DNA from: Lachnospiraceae bacterium UBA7050
GTDB taxonomy: Bacteria > Bacillota > Clostridia > Lachnospirales > Lachnospiraceae
DNA: 38,865 bases
Direction: 5' to 3'
Assembly: GCA_002493905.1 (NCBI GenBank)
Contig: DLAJ01000031.1
Location: 1 to 38,865 of the forward strand
Part shown: in pieces, positions 23,454 through 30,899 of the stretch
How the letters are laid out: each line of letters begins with the position of its first letter
Numbering within the stretch: position 1 is the stretch's first letter
The notes under the pieces: model-generated
Database searches by the model: none
Seen by the model: the letters and a program-made list of their open reading frames with translations, nothing else
What the model was told of the DNA's origin: nothing
Program-made: the position numbers and the translations under genes

Positions 23454-24389
23454 TCATCCCCCAAAACTGATGATGTCATCTTCAGGTGCTTTTACCGGCA
23501 CAACGGACTGCGCATGGAGAACCGGCCCCTCGCCGCGGTATCCGTCAAAGTACTCACATTTCACCGTCGCTGTGACCTTCACCCACTGCTTCTCTTTCAG
23601 CTCATCGGCTTTTTCATATTGGCAGACGTAACCGATAAACGCCATATCCTCCGCACAGCAGGTCATCGCCATTCTGCCGGGAATAAAATATCCCTTCGGA
23701 AATTTCTTCGGCTTCATGACAAGCGCCGGAAACACAACCGTTTTGCCGACATAGCGCTCCAGATGATCCATACTGTCGATATACCAGATTCCATAGCCCT
23801 GATTATCGAGCTCCAGCACATCGCTTTTTAAGTCGTACGGCAGATCTTCCTCAAAAATCTGGCTGATCTCGCCGTCCTTTCCTTCAAACACAATCTCCGC
23901 CTGCGGATTCACTGCCTTGATGTTGCGCTTGTAAGTGCCAAGCTCCTCCAGCACGTCATCGCAGCGGTTAAAAATAATCAACTCGGACCCCCTCACCGCG
24001 TCTGCGACAAGGGAGCGCATATTATTATAGTACATCGGAAACGTTGCAGCATTGATCGTTGTGATCTGCTGCTCAATTGTCCAGTGGAACGGAAGCTTTA
24101 AGTCCTTGCAGCTCCACATACCATTATATTCGATCAGAATGCGTTCGGGATTCCATTTCTTTTCCAATTCCAACAGATGCCCCGGCGTAAAGTCTTCCTC
24201 CCGCTCGATCAGTTCGACAACGGTTTTGGTCTTTTTTAAGAGTTTGGGATCATATTCCTTCTCTCCCTCCTCACACAGCAGAAGAAGCGTTGTCCCTTTC
24301 GTCCGAAAATAGTCCTGTGCAAGCGTAAATGAGAGAAATTCCGTCTTCCCGCTCTCTAAAAAACCATTGATGATATATACCGGTTTCAT
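23454..24389 (-). CDS. CobW/G3E-like P-loop protein lacking the CxCC motif
   Basis: 311 aa. Starts MKPVYIINGFLESGKTEFL, a G3E-type P-loop (GFLESGKT), followed by 'PERILIEYNGMW' (Walker B region) and 'LIIFNRCDD' in the place of the G4 motif. The metal-binding CxCC and the His-rich loop of true CobW chaperones are absent. The C-terminal ~100 residues (VGKTVVFPALVMKPKKFPKGYFIPGRMAMTCCAEDMAFIGYVCQYE) look like an OB-fold domain of the kind found in TIGR03943-type proteins. Probably a GTPase with a metal-homeostasis or membrane partner role. It stands between a canonical G3E protein and the CmpB-like protein, overlapping the latter by one ATGA. Confidence 0.78.
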   Translation of the reverse strand: MKPVYIINGFLESGKTEFLSFTLAQDYFRTKGTTLLLLCEEGEKEYDPKLLKKTKTVVELIEREEDFTPGHLLELEKKWNPERILIEYNGMWSCKDLKLPFHWTIEQQITTINAATFPMYYNNMRSLVADAVRGSELIIFNRCDDVLEELGTYKRNIKAVNPQAEIVFEGKDGEISQIFEEDLPYDLKSDVLELDNQGYGIWYIDSMDHLERYVGKTVVFPALVMKPKKFPKGYFIPGRMAMTCCAEDMAFIGYVCQYEKADELKEKQWVKVTATVKCEYFDGYRGEGPVLHAQSVVPVKAPEDDIISFGG

Positions 24390-24492
24390 GATCGTTCCAC
24401 GTCCTTTCCATGTCTTTGTTTCATGCCAAATACAGAACTCACATATTGTGCATGTACAAAATATAACATTATTCCCTGTATTTCTGCATTAT

Positions 24493-25650
24493 TTATTTAG
24501 AAAACAATTCTTTCAGATGCTCCTCGTTCAGCTTTGAGCCAATCACACAGAATTTTCCTGTCACATCCGGTTTCCCTTCGCGCACATTCTGCTCTTCAGG
24601 AACATAATCAAAATAAATCCATGTATTGCCCTCTCCGGCAACCATTCCTTTTGCACGCAGTACAAGTCCATAGCGCTCTTCGTTGTCCAGTTCGGTCAAT
24701 ATGCGGTTGATCTCATCCATGTCGTAATGTGCCGGCGTTTCCATGCCCCAGCTCGTAAATACCTCGTCCGCATGATGATGGTGATGCTCATGACCCTCAT
24801 GATCGTGATGATGGCAGCCGCATTCGCCGCCATGATGATGTCCATGACCTTCATGATCATCGTCTTCCTCATGGTCGTGATGGCAGCCATGTCCGTGTTC
24901 ATGCTCTTCATGGTCATCGTCTTCCTCATGGTCGCGATGACAGCCATGTCCGTGTTCATGACCGTCGTGGTCATCGTCTTCCTCATGGTGGTGATGATGT
25001 TCATGCTCGTCCTGATGCGCCATCAGTTCACGGATCAGTTCATCCTTTAAGTCGGAGGAGCCCTCCATCGCTTTTAAGATGTCTTTTCCGTCGATTTCCT
25101 CCCACGGTGTGGTAATGATCACTGCCTTTGCATTATGCTCCCGGATCAGTGCGATCGTCTCCTGCAGCTTTTCCATTGCAATTTTACCGGTACGGCTTAA
25201 CACGATCGTTCCCGCGTGCTCAATCTGGTTAATGAAAAATTCGCCGAAATTTTTGATATACATTTTGGCTTTTGACGCATCCACAACCGCAACCGCGCTG
25301 TCCAAAACCACATCCTCTCCCATGTCCACATTCTCCACGGCACGGATGACATCGGAAAGTTTTCCGACGCCGGACGGCTCGATCAGGATCCGCTCAGGAT
25401 GGTAGGTCTCCAGCACCTCCTTGAGCGACGTTCCGAAATCGCCGACAAGTGAACAGCAGATGCAGCCGGAATTCATCTCTTTTATCTCAATCCCCGCTTC
25501 CTTTAAGAAGCCGCCGTCAATTCCGATCTCTCCAAACTCATTTTCAATCAGCACAACCTGCTCGCCCGCAAACGCCTCTTTTAACAGTTTTTTAATTAAT
25601 GTCGTCTTTCCCGCTCCTAAAAATCCTGAAAACACGCTGATTTTTGTCAT
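24493..25650 (-). CDS. CobW/G3E GTPase metallochaperone with His-rich insert
   Basis: About 385 aa. G3E features: P-loop SGFLGAGKTTLIKKLL (about 8-23), 'VVLIENEFGEIGIDGG', CxCC motif in GCICCSL (about 60), 'ERILIEPSGVGKLSDV' and 'VAVVDASKAKMY'; the C-terminal CobW_C domain follows (YGLVLRAKGMVAGEGNTWIYFDYV). Between them (about residues 205-300) lies a His/Glu/Asp/Gly/Cys region made of 19-residue repeats (three 57-bp DNA units). CxCC plus a His cluster is typical of zinc or nickel chaperones of the ZNG1/YciC/HypB-like type; the metal is not readable from sequence. Start at ATG 25650 with AGGAGG 9 nt upstream. First gene of the seven-gene run. Confidence 0.9.
   Translation of the reverse strand: MTKISVFSGFLGAGKTTLIKKLLKEAFAGEQVVLIENEFGEIGIDGGFLKEAGIEIKEMNSGCICCSLVGDFGTSLKEVLETYHPERILIEPSGVGKLSDVIRAVENVDMGEDVVLDSAVAVVDASKAKMYIKNFGEFFINQIEHAGTIVLSRTGKIAMEKLQETIALIREHNAKAVIITTPWEEIDGKDILKAMEGSSDLKDELIRELMAHQDEHEHHHHHEEDDDHDGHEHGHGCHRDHEEDDDHEEHEHGHGCHHDHEEDDDHEGHGHHHGGECGCHHHDHEGHEHHHHHADEVFTSWGMETPAHYDMDEINRILTELDNEERYGLVLRAKGMVAGEGNTWIYFDYVPEEQNVREGKPDVTGKFCVIGSKLNEEHLKELFSK
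24857..25005 (-). repeat. 57-bp tandem repeats coding the His-rich insert of the G3E protein
   Basis: The word TCATCGTCTTCCTCATGG recurs at 24857, 24914 and 24971, exactly 57 bp apart. Each unit encodes 19 residues of the type HEEDDDH..HEHGHGCHxD, so copy-number change keeps the frame and alters metal-buffering capacity. Confidence 0.85.
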
Positions 25651-25771
25651 TGCTGTCTGCCTCCTGATCTTTTCTTTTTCCCCACGCGGCGCACCGCCCT
25701 GCATGGAATTGATATTCTCTTCGTTATCATTCTGTACCTTTTGGGGTATCTCTAACGCTCTCTAACCCCAT

Positions 25772-25800
25772 ATCATAGCATCTTTATAAAAAAAAATCCA
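25772..25800 (-). promoter_or_regulatory. Likely promoter of the G3E/ABC run
   Basis: Minus-strand -35 TGGATT (25800-25795), 17-bp spacer with T7, -10 TATGAT (25777-25772), leading to a ~115-nt leader before ATG 25650. The -35 runs into a T9 tract that could also be the tail of a weak terminator (ATCC-GGTACT-GGAT) of the upstream protease gene. Confidence 0.5.
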
Positions 25801-25876
25801 GTACCGGATGAGGATGCTTTCGTCTGCGTTTGTAGCAGCTGCGTCTTCCGGCTGAGCTGCTGCTCTGCGTTCTTTA

Positions 25877-26893
25877 TCACTCATTCAGATAATCTGTGCG
25901 TCCAAGTTCCCGGTATTCCATAATTACAGTCGTCATCGGCATACATATGGTTCCCTGCTCATCCCCCGCAATGATAATGCCGATCAGACGCCTTTCCTCA
26001 TCAAACACTCCGCCTCCGCTCATGCCTGCCTTTGCACGGCATTCATTTAAGAACATGAATGCGTTATAGTCGCTGATGAAAACCTCTTTTGCCTGAGCAG
26101 TTCCCGCATAGCATTCCAAAGAGGCAGACTCTGACATGCCGATCTGTGTGATGTTCTCCCCTGCGCGCAGTTCCCGGTATGCGCGGTCTGTGCGCACAGC
26201 CGCCCGGCGTCCCTCCTCATTCCAGAATAATTCCGCTTCAAAAACGCCTCCCGGCACTTCCGTGTCCTGTGCCCGTGTGCCTTCAGACAATCCTTCTTCA
26301 AACCGTTCCCTGTAAAATACCCAGACATCCGGCGGCAGGGCTTCCCTTGATACGTATAGATACGCTAAGTCATAAGACGCCGAATACCCCATCACCTGTC
26401 CGGTCACAGCGGTCCGGTCTATTCCTTCCGCCGTCCCTTCCCCCTCTTTTGCCGTTCCTTCCTCCTCTTTCGCTGTCCCTTCCTCCTCTTTCGCCGTCTC
26501 TTCTCCTTCTTTCGCCGTCTCTTTCTTCTCCTTTGCCGTCCCGTAGAAGCTCACCTCTGCCTGCATGTCATACATGAGCAGATGCTTTGCCGAAACGATC
26601 ACCAGACCGTCTTCCTCACAGGCGATTACCACGCCGCTTCCCCAGAAATCACCGCATACGATTTTGACAACACCAAACGAAGCACACCAGACACGATATT
26701 GCTCTTTAACGCTCTCTCCGCTCACGGACTGAAAAACGACAGGTTTTTTCTTAAAACCGCCGGCCGCAAAAAACAATACGCTCATGCATGCCAGCCCTGC
26801 CAGTAATACCGACGCAAAAACAGGAAACCGCGTCCGCGCGGCTCCCTGCTCTTTCTCTGCCTTCTCTTTCTGCCTTTCTCTGTCCCTATTCAT
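25877..26893 (-). CDS. Membrane-anchored trypsin-like serine protease with TAKE-repeat insert
   Basis: About 338 aa. A basic start and one membrane segment (about 25-46) are followed by a trypsin-like/HtrA-type domain without PDZ. Likely triad: His in SAKHLL (about 102), Asp in SYDLAYLYV (about 177), Ser in AGMSGGGVF (about 292, GxSGG). The domain probably faces the cell exterior. Between His and Asp lies a ~45-residue insert of repeated TAKE(E/G)EE(G/E) units (21-bp DNA repeats, about 26430-26545), likely disordered. The start is ATG 26893; a GTG at 26911 is an alternative. Substrate unknown; it stands alone between a repeat array and the G3E promoter. Confidence 0.8.
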   Translation of the reverse strand: MNRDRERQKEKAEKEQGAARTRFPVFASVLLAGLACMSVLFFAAGGFKKKPVVFQSVSGESVKEQYRVWCASFGVVKIVCGDFWGSGVVIACEEDGLVIVSAKHLLMYDMQAEVSFYGTAKEKKETAKEGEETAKEEEGTAKEEEGTAKEGEGTAEGIDRTAVTGQVMGYSASYDLAYLYVSREALPPDVWVFYRERFEEGLSEGTRAQDTEVPGGVFEAELFWNEEGRRAAVRTDRAYRELRAGENITQIGMSESASLECYAGTAQAKEVFISDYNAFMFLNECRAKAGMSGGGVFDEERRLIGIIIAGDEQGTICMPMTTVIMEYRELGRTDYLNE

Positions 26894-26961
26894 TCTGATA
26901 CCTGCAGTCACTTTCCTTGATTAGGCTGTCGGAATTGCATGCCAGCTGATTTTTCATCCCG

Positions 26962-27012
26962 AAAGAATATCCGAAGGATATTCTTTGAAAGACTTTCGCA
27001 TCAGCGAAAGCC
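26962..27012. repeat. Two additional hairpins next to the repeat element
   Basis: AAAGAATATCC-GAA-GGATATTCTTT (26962-26986, 11-bp perfect stem) and CTTTCGC-ATCA-GCGAAAG (26993-27010). They continue the hairpin array of 27021-27102, giving four stem-loops in the gap between the nucleoside kinase and the protease gene. Confidence 0.6.
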
Positions 27013-27020
27013 TCTTTTAA

Positions 27021-27102
27021 TGTATAGGAAATTTCTCCAATTCCAGAAGAAATGCCGAAGGCATTTCTTCGAAAGAGTTTGCGTTCCGCAAACTCTTTTT
27101 TA
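27021..27102. repeat. Intergenic tandem-hairpin element, copy 2 (terminator-like)
   Basis: Begins TGTATAGGAAATTTCTC and contains stems 27046-27056/27060-27070 and 27072-27083/27087-27098, the latter identical to that of copy 1 at 1892-1918 except for the loop (TTC instead of GAA). It abuts the stop codon of the nucleoside kinase gene, as copy 1 abuts the Na/Pi transporter stop. Confidence 0.65.
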
Positions 27103-28755
27103 GACCGGGAAACAGCTCCCTCCCACAAATTCGCGCACAATGGAGTTATTCGGCAGTTTCTCGCTCGTAATGCCAAGAAAATAGCCGAGGAATTTTAACA
27201 GGCGTTTCGCCTCGTCATATTCCGGCTCTTCCGGCCGGATGCTGAACAGTAACGGCTCCGCAAACTGTTTTAATACGGCAAGCTCGTAAATCAGCGCCGA
27301 GTTAAACATCGTGTCCGCGCTCTCCTGATACGGGAAAATATTTTCCTCCTCGCCTCTGCGCACGGACTGCCACATCTGGATCGTCCTCTTTGCCGACGCG
27401 CCGCGCGTCCTCGCGTCGCGCACAATCCGGCGCAGCAGGCGCCCATCGGTCGTCGGAATCCGGTTATGTTCGTCAATATTTAAGGTCGTAAGGGCACTGA
27501 TATAAATCTTGTATTTGCTCTCCGTCGGCAGCGTGTAGGAAAGCTTGTCATTAAGACAATGAATCCCTTCAATCACAAGGATATCATCTTCCCCAAGCGT
27601 CTTATAGTTGCCCTTATATTCGCGCTGTCCCGTCTTAAAATTGAAGCTCGGCAGCTCCACGGTCTCCCCCGCAAGCAGCCGCGTCATATCCTCATTAAAC
27701 TGCTCAACGTCAATTGCCTCAAGGCATTCGAAATTATAATCACCGTTCTCATCCAGCGGCGTCTTCTCCCTGTTGACAAAATAATCGTCCACACCGATGG
27801 GATGCGGATTCATGCCGAGCGTACGGAGCTGAATTGAAAGCCTGTGGGAAAACGTCGTTTTCCCCGATGAGGAAGGTCCCGCGATCATCACGAATTTCAC
27901 ATTGCCGCGCTTGACGATCTCCTGCGCGATCTCTCCGATCCTGCGCTCCTGCTGCGCCTCCTGAACGAGTATCAGATCATTCATATTTCCATAACAGATC
28001 TGGTCGTTTAGGTCCCCAATCGTATCAATCCCGAACAGATGGCTCCAGCGGCTTGACTCCACAAGCGTATCGAACAATTTTTTCTGAGGCGCAAACGGAA
28101 CCAGTTCCTTCGGACTCTCCTTATCCGGCAGATTCAGAATAAACCCGTCCTCATGACACAGTACCTCATAGTAACGGATATAGCCGGTGTTCGGCACCAT
28201 GAAACCGTAATAATAGTCATGATAACCGTCAAGCGTATACACATTGATCGACGAACTGCGGCGGTAACGGAACAATTTTTCCTTATCCATCATACCGTTT
28301 TTCGCAAATAATGCAACCGCCTCGTCGGATGGATAGGTCTGCTTCATGATCGGCAGCTTTGCCTCCGTCATTTCCCGCATTCTCTGCTCAATTTTCTGTG
28401 CAAGCTCCTGCGTGGGCTTAAAATTTCCTTTTGCAGAAATATAGTATCCCTTTCCAATAGCAAATTCGACTTTCAGCTCTTCAATATTTTCCGAACCGAT
28501 CACATCGGTCGCTGCCTTGACAAATAAAAAGATGGCGGAGCGTACATAGGTTTTCTGTCCCATCGTCTCAGTACGCTTTATTGTTTCTATGATGCAGTCC
28601 CTGTTCAAACGCTTAAACAGTTCGCGCACCTTGCCGTTCACCCTGACAAGCATTGCTCCGCTGCCCGGTTCCGTCCCATCTCCACATACAATCTCCTCAT
28701 AGGAAGTTCCCTTCGGATACTCCTTTTCCACTCCGCCCATTGTCACAATACACAT
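27100..28755 (-). CDS. Nucleoside (uridine-type) kinase with N-terminal TGS-like domain
   Basis: 551 aa. The N-terminal part resembles the TGS and second additional domain of threonyl-tRNA synthetase (VEKEYPKGTSYEEIV, then 'FLFVKAATDVIG..EFAIGKGYYI'). The C-terminal kinase has Walker A GPSSSGKTTFSHRLS (about 290-304), 'GVDDYFVNREKTPLDENGDYNFECLEAID' (substrate-binding, as in uridine kinases), 'LVIEGIHCLN' and 'RLLRRIVRDARTRG'. This fusion is common in Clostridia and is annotated as a nucleoside kinase acting in pyrimidine salvage. The ATG at 28755 overlaps the MmcQ-like gene by 13 nt, with GGAGGGG upstream. Confidence 0.9.
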   Translation of the reverse strand: MCIVTMGGVEKEYPKGTSYEEIVCGDGTEPGSGAMLVRVNGKVRELFKRLNRDCIIETIKRTETMGQKTYVRSAIFLFVKAATDVIGSENIEELKVEFAIGKGYYISAKGNFKPTQELAQKIEQRMREMTEAKLPIMKQTYPSDEAVALFAKNGMMDKEKLFRYRRSSSINVYTLDGYHDYYYGFMVPNTGYIRYYEVLCHEDGFILNLPDKESPKELVPFAPQKKLFDTLVESSRWSHLFGIDTIGDLNDQICYGNMNDLILVQEAQQERRIGEIAQEIVKRGNVKFVMIAGPSSSGKTTFSHRLSIQLRTLGMNPHPIGVDDYFVNREKTPLDENGDYNFECLEAIDVEQFNEDMTRLLAGETVELPSFNFKTGQREYKGNYKTLGEDDILVIEGIHCLNDKLSYTLPTESKYKIYISALTTLNIDEHNRIPTTDGRLLRRIVRDARTRGASAKRTIQMWQSVRRGEEENIFPYQESADTMFNSALIYELAVLKQFAEPLLFSIRPEEPEYDEAKRLLKFLGYFLGITSEKLPNNSIVREFVGGSCFPV

Positions 28756-29210
28756 GGCTCTTTCCCCTCCGTTTTGTCTTTTTTATTCTTCAACGTATTT
28801 TTTCCCGCTGCCTTGCAGCCGGTTCTTTTATGATTCATCATTCTGCTGCCTTTTTTTTTATCCGTCAGTTCATAGCTTAAATCAATCAGGCTCCGTAACT
28901 CTTTTTCAGAAACCGTATCGTTTAGCTCTACACTAAACCACTTGGTTTTATTCATATGATATGCCCGATGGAATCCGGTGCGCAGCACAAGCGAATCAAT
29001 CAGTACCGGCTCCGACTTCATCGTTAGAATATCAAGTATCTCCGCGCTCTCATAGCCAAGCTTATCCGCCGTGACATGCATGATGAGCGCAAACCACTTT
29101 CCTGTATCCTTATGACGCAGCACGGCGGACGAAAAATCCTCCCGGAACGGATAATCCGGCTCTGTCCGATATGTTTTTTTCACATAAGAAAACACGCCTT
29201 CTCTTGTCAT
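28743..29210 (-). CDS. MmcQ/YjbR family protein
   Basis: About 155 aa. MmcQ/YjbR proteins (double-wing fold) are small and of unsettled function, sometimes called DNA-binding. Seen: MTREGVFSYVKKTYRTEPDYPF, 'AVLRHKDTGKWFALIMHV', 'VLIDSLVLRTGFHRAYHMNKTKWFSVELNDTVSEKELRSLIDLSYEL', all close to the family pattern. The basic C-terminal ~30 residues (KKGSRMMNHKRTGCKAAGKNTLKNKKDK) are an extra tail. The start is ATG 29210 (GGAGGAG very close, AAAGGA at 11 nt); the frame is open further upstream but unlike the family. Confidence 0.85.
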   Translation of the reverse strand: MTREGVFSYVKKTYRTEPDYPFREDFSSAVLRHKDTGKWFALIMHVTADKLGYESAEILDILTMKSEPVLIDSLVLRTGFHRAYHMNKTKWFSVELNDTVSEKELRSLIDLSYELTDKKKGSRMMNHKRTGCKAAGKNTLKNKKDKTEGKEPCVL

Positions 29211-29322
29211 GCTCCTCCCGTTCCTTTCCCTTGCAGGCTTCAAATAAAGCATCCGCCTGTAAACCCTTAAAATAATTCCATACCACTCCGGATTCTGTAA
29301 TTTTCCCGCACATCTGCTTCGC

Positions 29323-30813
29323 CTACTGCAGCAGCGAATCAAGCGTCGTAAACACATCCTGTCCGCTGCACGGATAATCCGGCATCACATATTCGTCCGG
29401 ATTCGACCCGTCAACACGGTACCATTTCTTTGTGGAAATCTGTATCATCATTCCGCTGTTCGGCAGCGCAAACATCGCCACATCCCCGTAACCGTTGACC
29501 GCGTTTGCCGGCGGCTCGCCCACAACAGCCCCAAGACCGTTATCCTGTATGAGCATGGCGAAATCCATTGACGCAGAAAAGGAACTGCTGTCCGTCAGCA
29601 CATAAAGCGCACCGTCAAAAAGCAGGTCCTCATATTGCTTATTTTTCATCCGCTGGTTTTCAAAAGACATAACAAACCATCCCCAGCGCCAGTCGCAGGG
29701 CATTTCATAGTAGCCGGTAACCGGCAGATAGCGGATCAGTTCGTTTGCCACCAGCGAATTCCCGCCGCCGTTTCCGCGCAGATCGACTGCCACATTACGG
29801 ATCTCTTTCGCTTTGACCTCCTGAAACATCTCTTTGACGCATTCTCTGTATTCCTCATTATAATTGCACGCGGTCAGCGTCAGGACTGCGAGCGACTTTT
29901 CCTCGTCAATCTCATAATAGACAAACGAGCTCGCTTCCTCTTCCGGCGGTTCCGCAGCAGGGTACTCCTTAACAGACTGCGCCAACGCGTCAAACTCTTC
30001 CCATGTAACAAAATCAGCCGCAGTATAATTTTCGGTCACAAGCTCTCCCGCCTCATTCTCCCAGACGTATGTATACGGTTCCTCATAGCCGTAAAACTTA
30101 AGCGTGGCAAGGCTCACCAGGTCCACGTTAATCCATGTTTTGGTTTCATAAGAATAATAAGCCGCCGCCGCGTCTAAAATTTCCGCCACGGTCCTGCCGT
30201 TTATGGAGTACACAAAATATCCCTGCGACTGCTTTTCCAAAAATTCCATCAGGTAACGGTCCTCCGGCCAGCTGTTGTGCGTCGTGGTATGCGCGTCATG
30301 CAGCGGATTTAATATCAGCTGAATCTCCCGCCGCAGATCATTCGCCGTGATCGTCTGCATTTCACCAAGTGCTTCCAGCGAAGCGTCATAACGCTCTTGA
30401 ATCTCCGGCGTCAGACCGTTTCGGAATAATGGATGTACATGTTCCAGATGGTGCATCGCCGCCGAAAGGTCCTCTTTTGCCTGTTCCAGTGTCAATTCCT
30501 CGTCAAAATTAAGCCAGACTGTATTGACCTCCTTAAAGCTGTACGAATTCCAGTAGGGGCAGCAGTAAGCTATTACGGAACTAAAACCCGTTATAAGAAC
30601 CGCAAACAGCGGCAGCACGATTTTCGTGACCAGCCTTGTGCGGAAAAAGATCAGATATGCCGTTGTGCAGATCAGCGCCAGTCCGCCTGACAGCACAACG
30701 ACCCATACCGGAAAATTGACAACAAAAACATTGAATGGAATCAGCAGAAACGTCAGGATCAATAACAGCAGATTTACACAGAAGCACAAAATTTTAAGAC
30801 CTTTTTTTCTCAT
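29323..30813 (-). CDS. Membrane-anchored S41 family peptidase
   Basis: 496 aa. Three membrane segments in the first ~85 residues (ILCFCVNLLLLILTFLLIPF, 'VWVVVLSGGLALICTTAYLIFF', 'IVLPLFAVLITGFSSVIAY') precede an extracytoplasmic part. The C-terminal ~170 residues have S41/tail-specific protease features: 'VAVDLRGNGGGNSLVANELIRYL', the likely nucleophile Ser in TDSSSFSASMDFA (about 403-415), and 'VVGEPPANAVNGYGD'. A 'VYSINGRTVAEIL' stretch resembles the end of a PDZ domain but the domain is incomplete. Substrate unknown. RBS AAAGGA; promoter suggested at 30853-30881. Confidence 0.85.
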   Translation of the reverse strand: MRKKGLKILCFCVNLLLLILTFLLIPFNVFVVNFPVWVVVLSGGLALICTTAYLIFFRTRLVTKIVLPLFAVLITGFSSVIAYCCPYWNSYSFKEVNTVWLNFDEELTLEQAKEDLSAAMHHLEHVHPLFRNGLTPEIQERYDASLEALGEMQTITANDLRREIQLILNPLHDAHTTTHNSWPEDRYLMEFLEKQSQGYFVYSINGRTVAEILDAAAAYYSYETKTWINVDLVSLATLKFYGYEEPYTYVWENEAGELVTENYTAADFVTWEEFDALAQSVKEYPAAEPPEEEASSFVYYEIDEEKSLAVLTLTACNYNEEYRECVKEMFQEVKAKEIRNVAVDLRGNGGGNSLVANELIRYLPVTGYYEMPCDWRWGWFVMSFENQRMKNKQYEDLLFDGALYVLTDSSSFSASMDFAMLIQDNGLGAVVGEPPANAVNGYGDVAMFALPNSGMMIQISTKKWYRVDGSNPDEYVMPDYPCSGQDVFTTLDSLLQ

Positions 30814-30852
30814 TTGTCTTTTTCCTTTACCTTTTCTATACCACTTTCTCTT

Positions 30853-30881
30853 ATTGTAATACTTCTGTCCAAAAGTTGCAC
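30853..30881 (-). promoter_or_regulatory. Possible promoter of the S41 peptidase gene
   Basis: Minus-strand -35 GTGCAA (30881-30876, poor), 17-bp spacer, -10 TACAAT (30858-30853). Confidence 0.4.
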
Positions 30882-30899
30882 GCTTTTTCTTTTCGGTAA

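Noticed and set aside
25690..25735. Fur/Zur-type operator before the His-rich G3E gene
   Set aside because: TGATA and TATCA half-sites are present but stand about 10 bp apart, unlike the compact 7-1-7 box. No call made.
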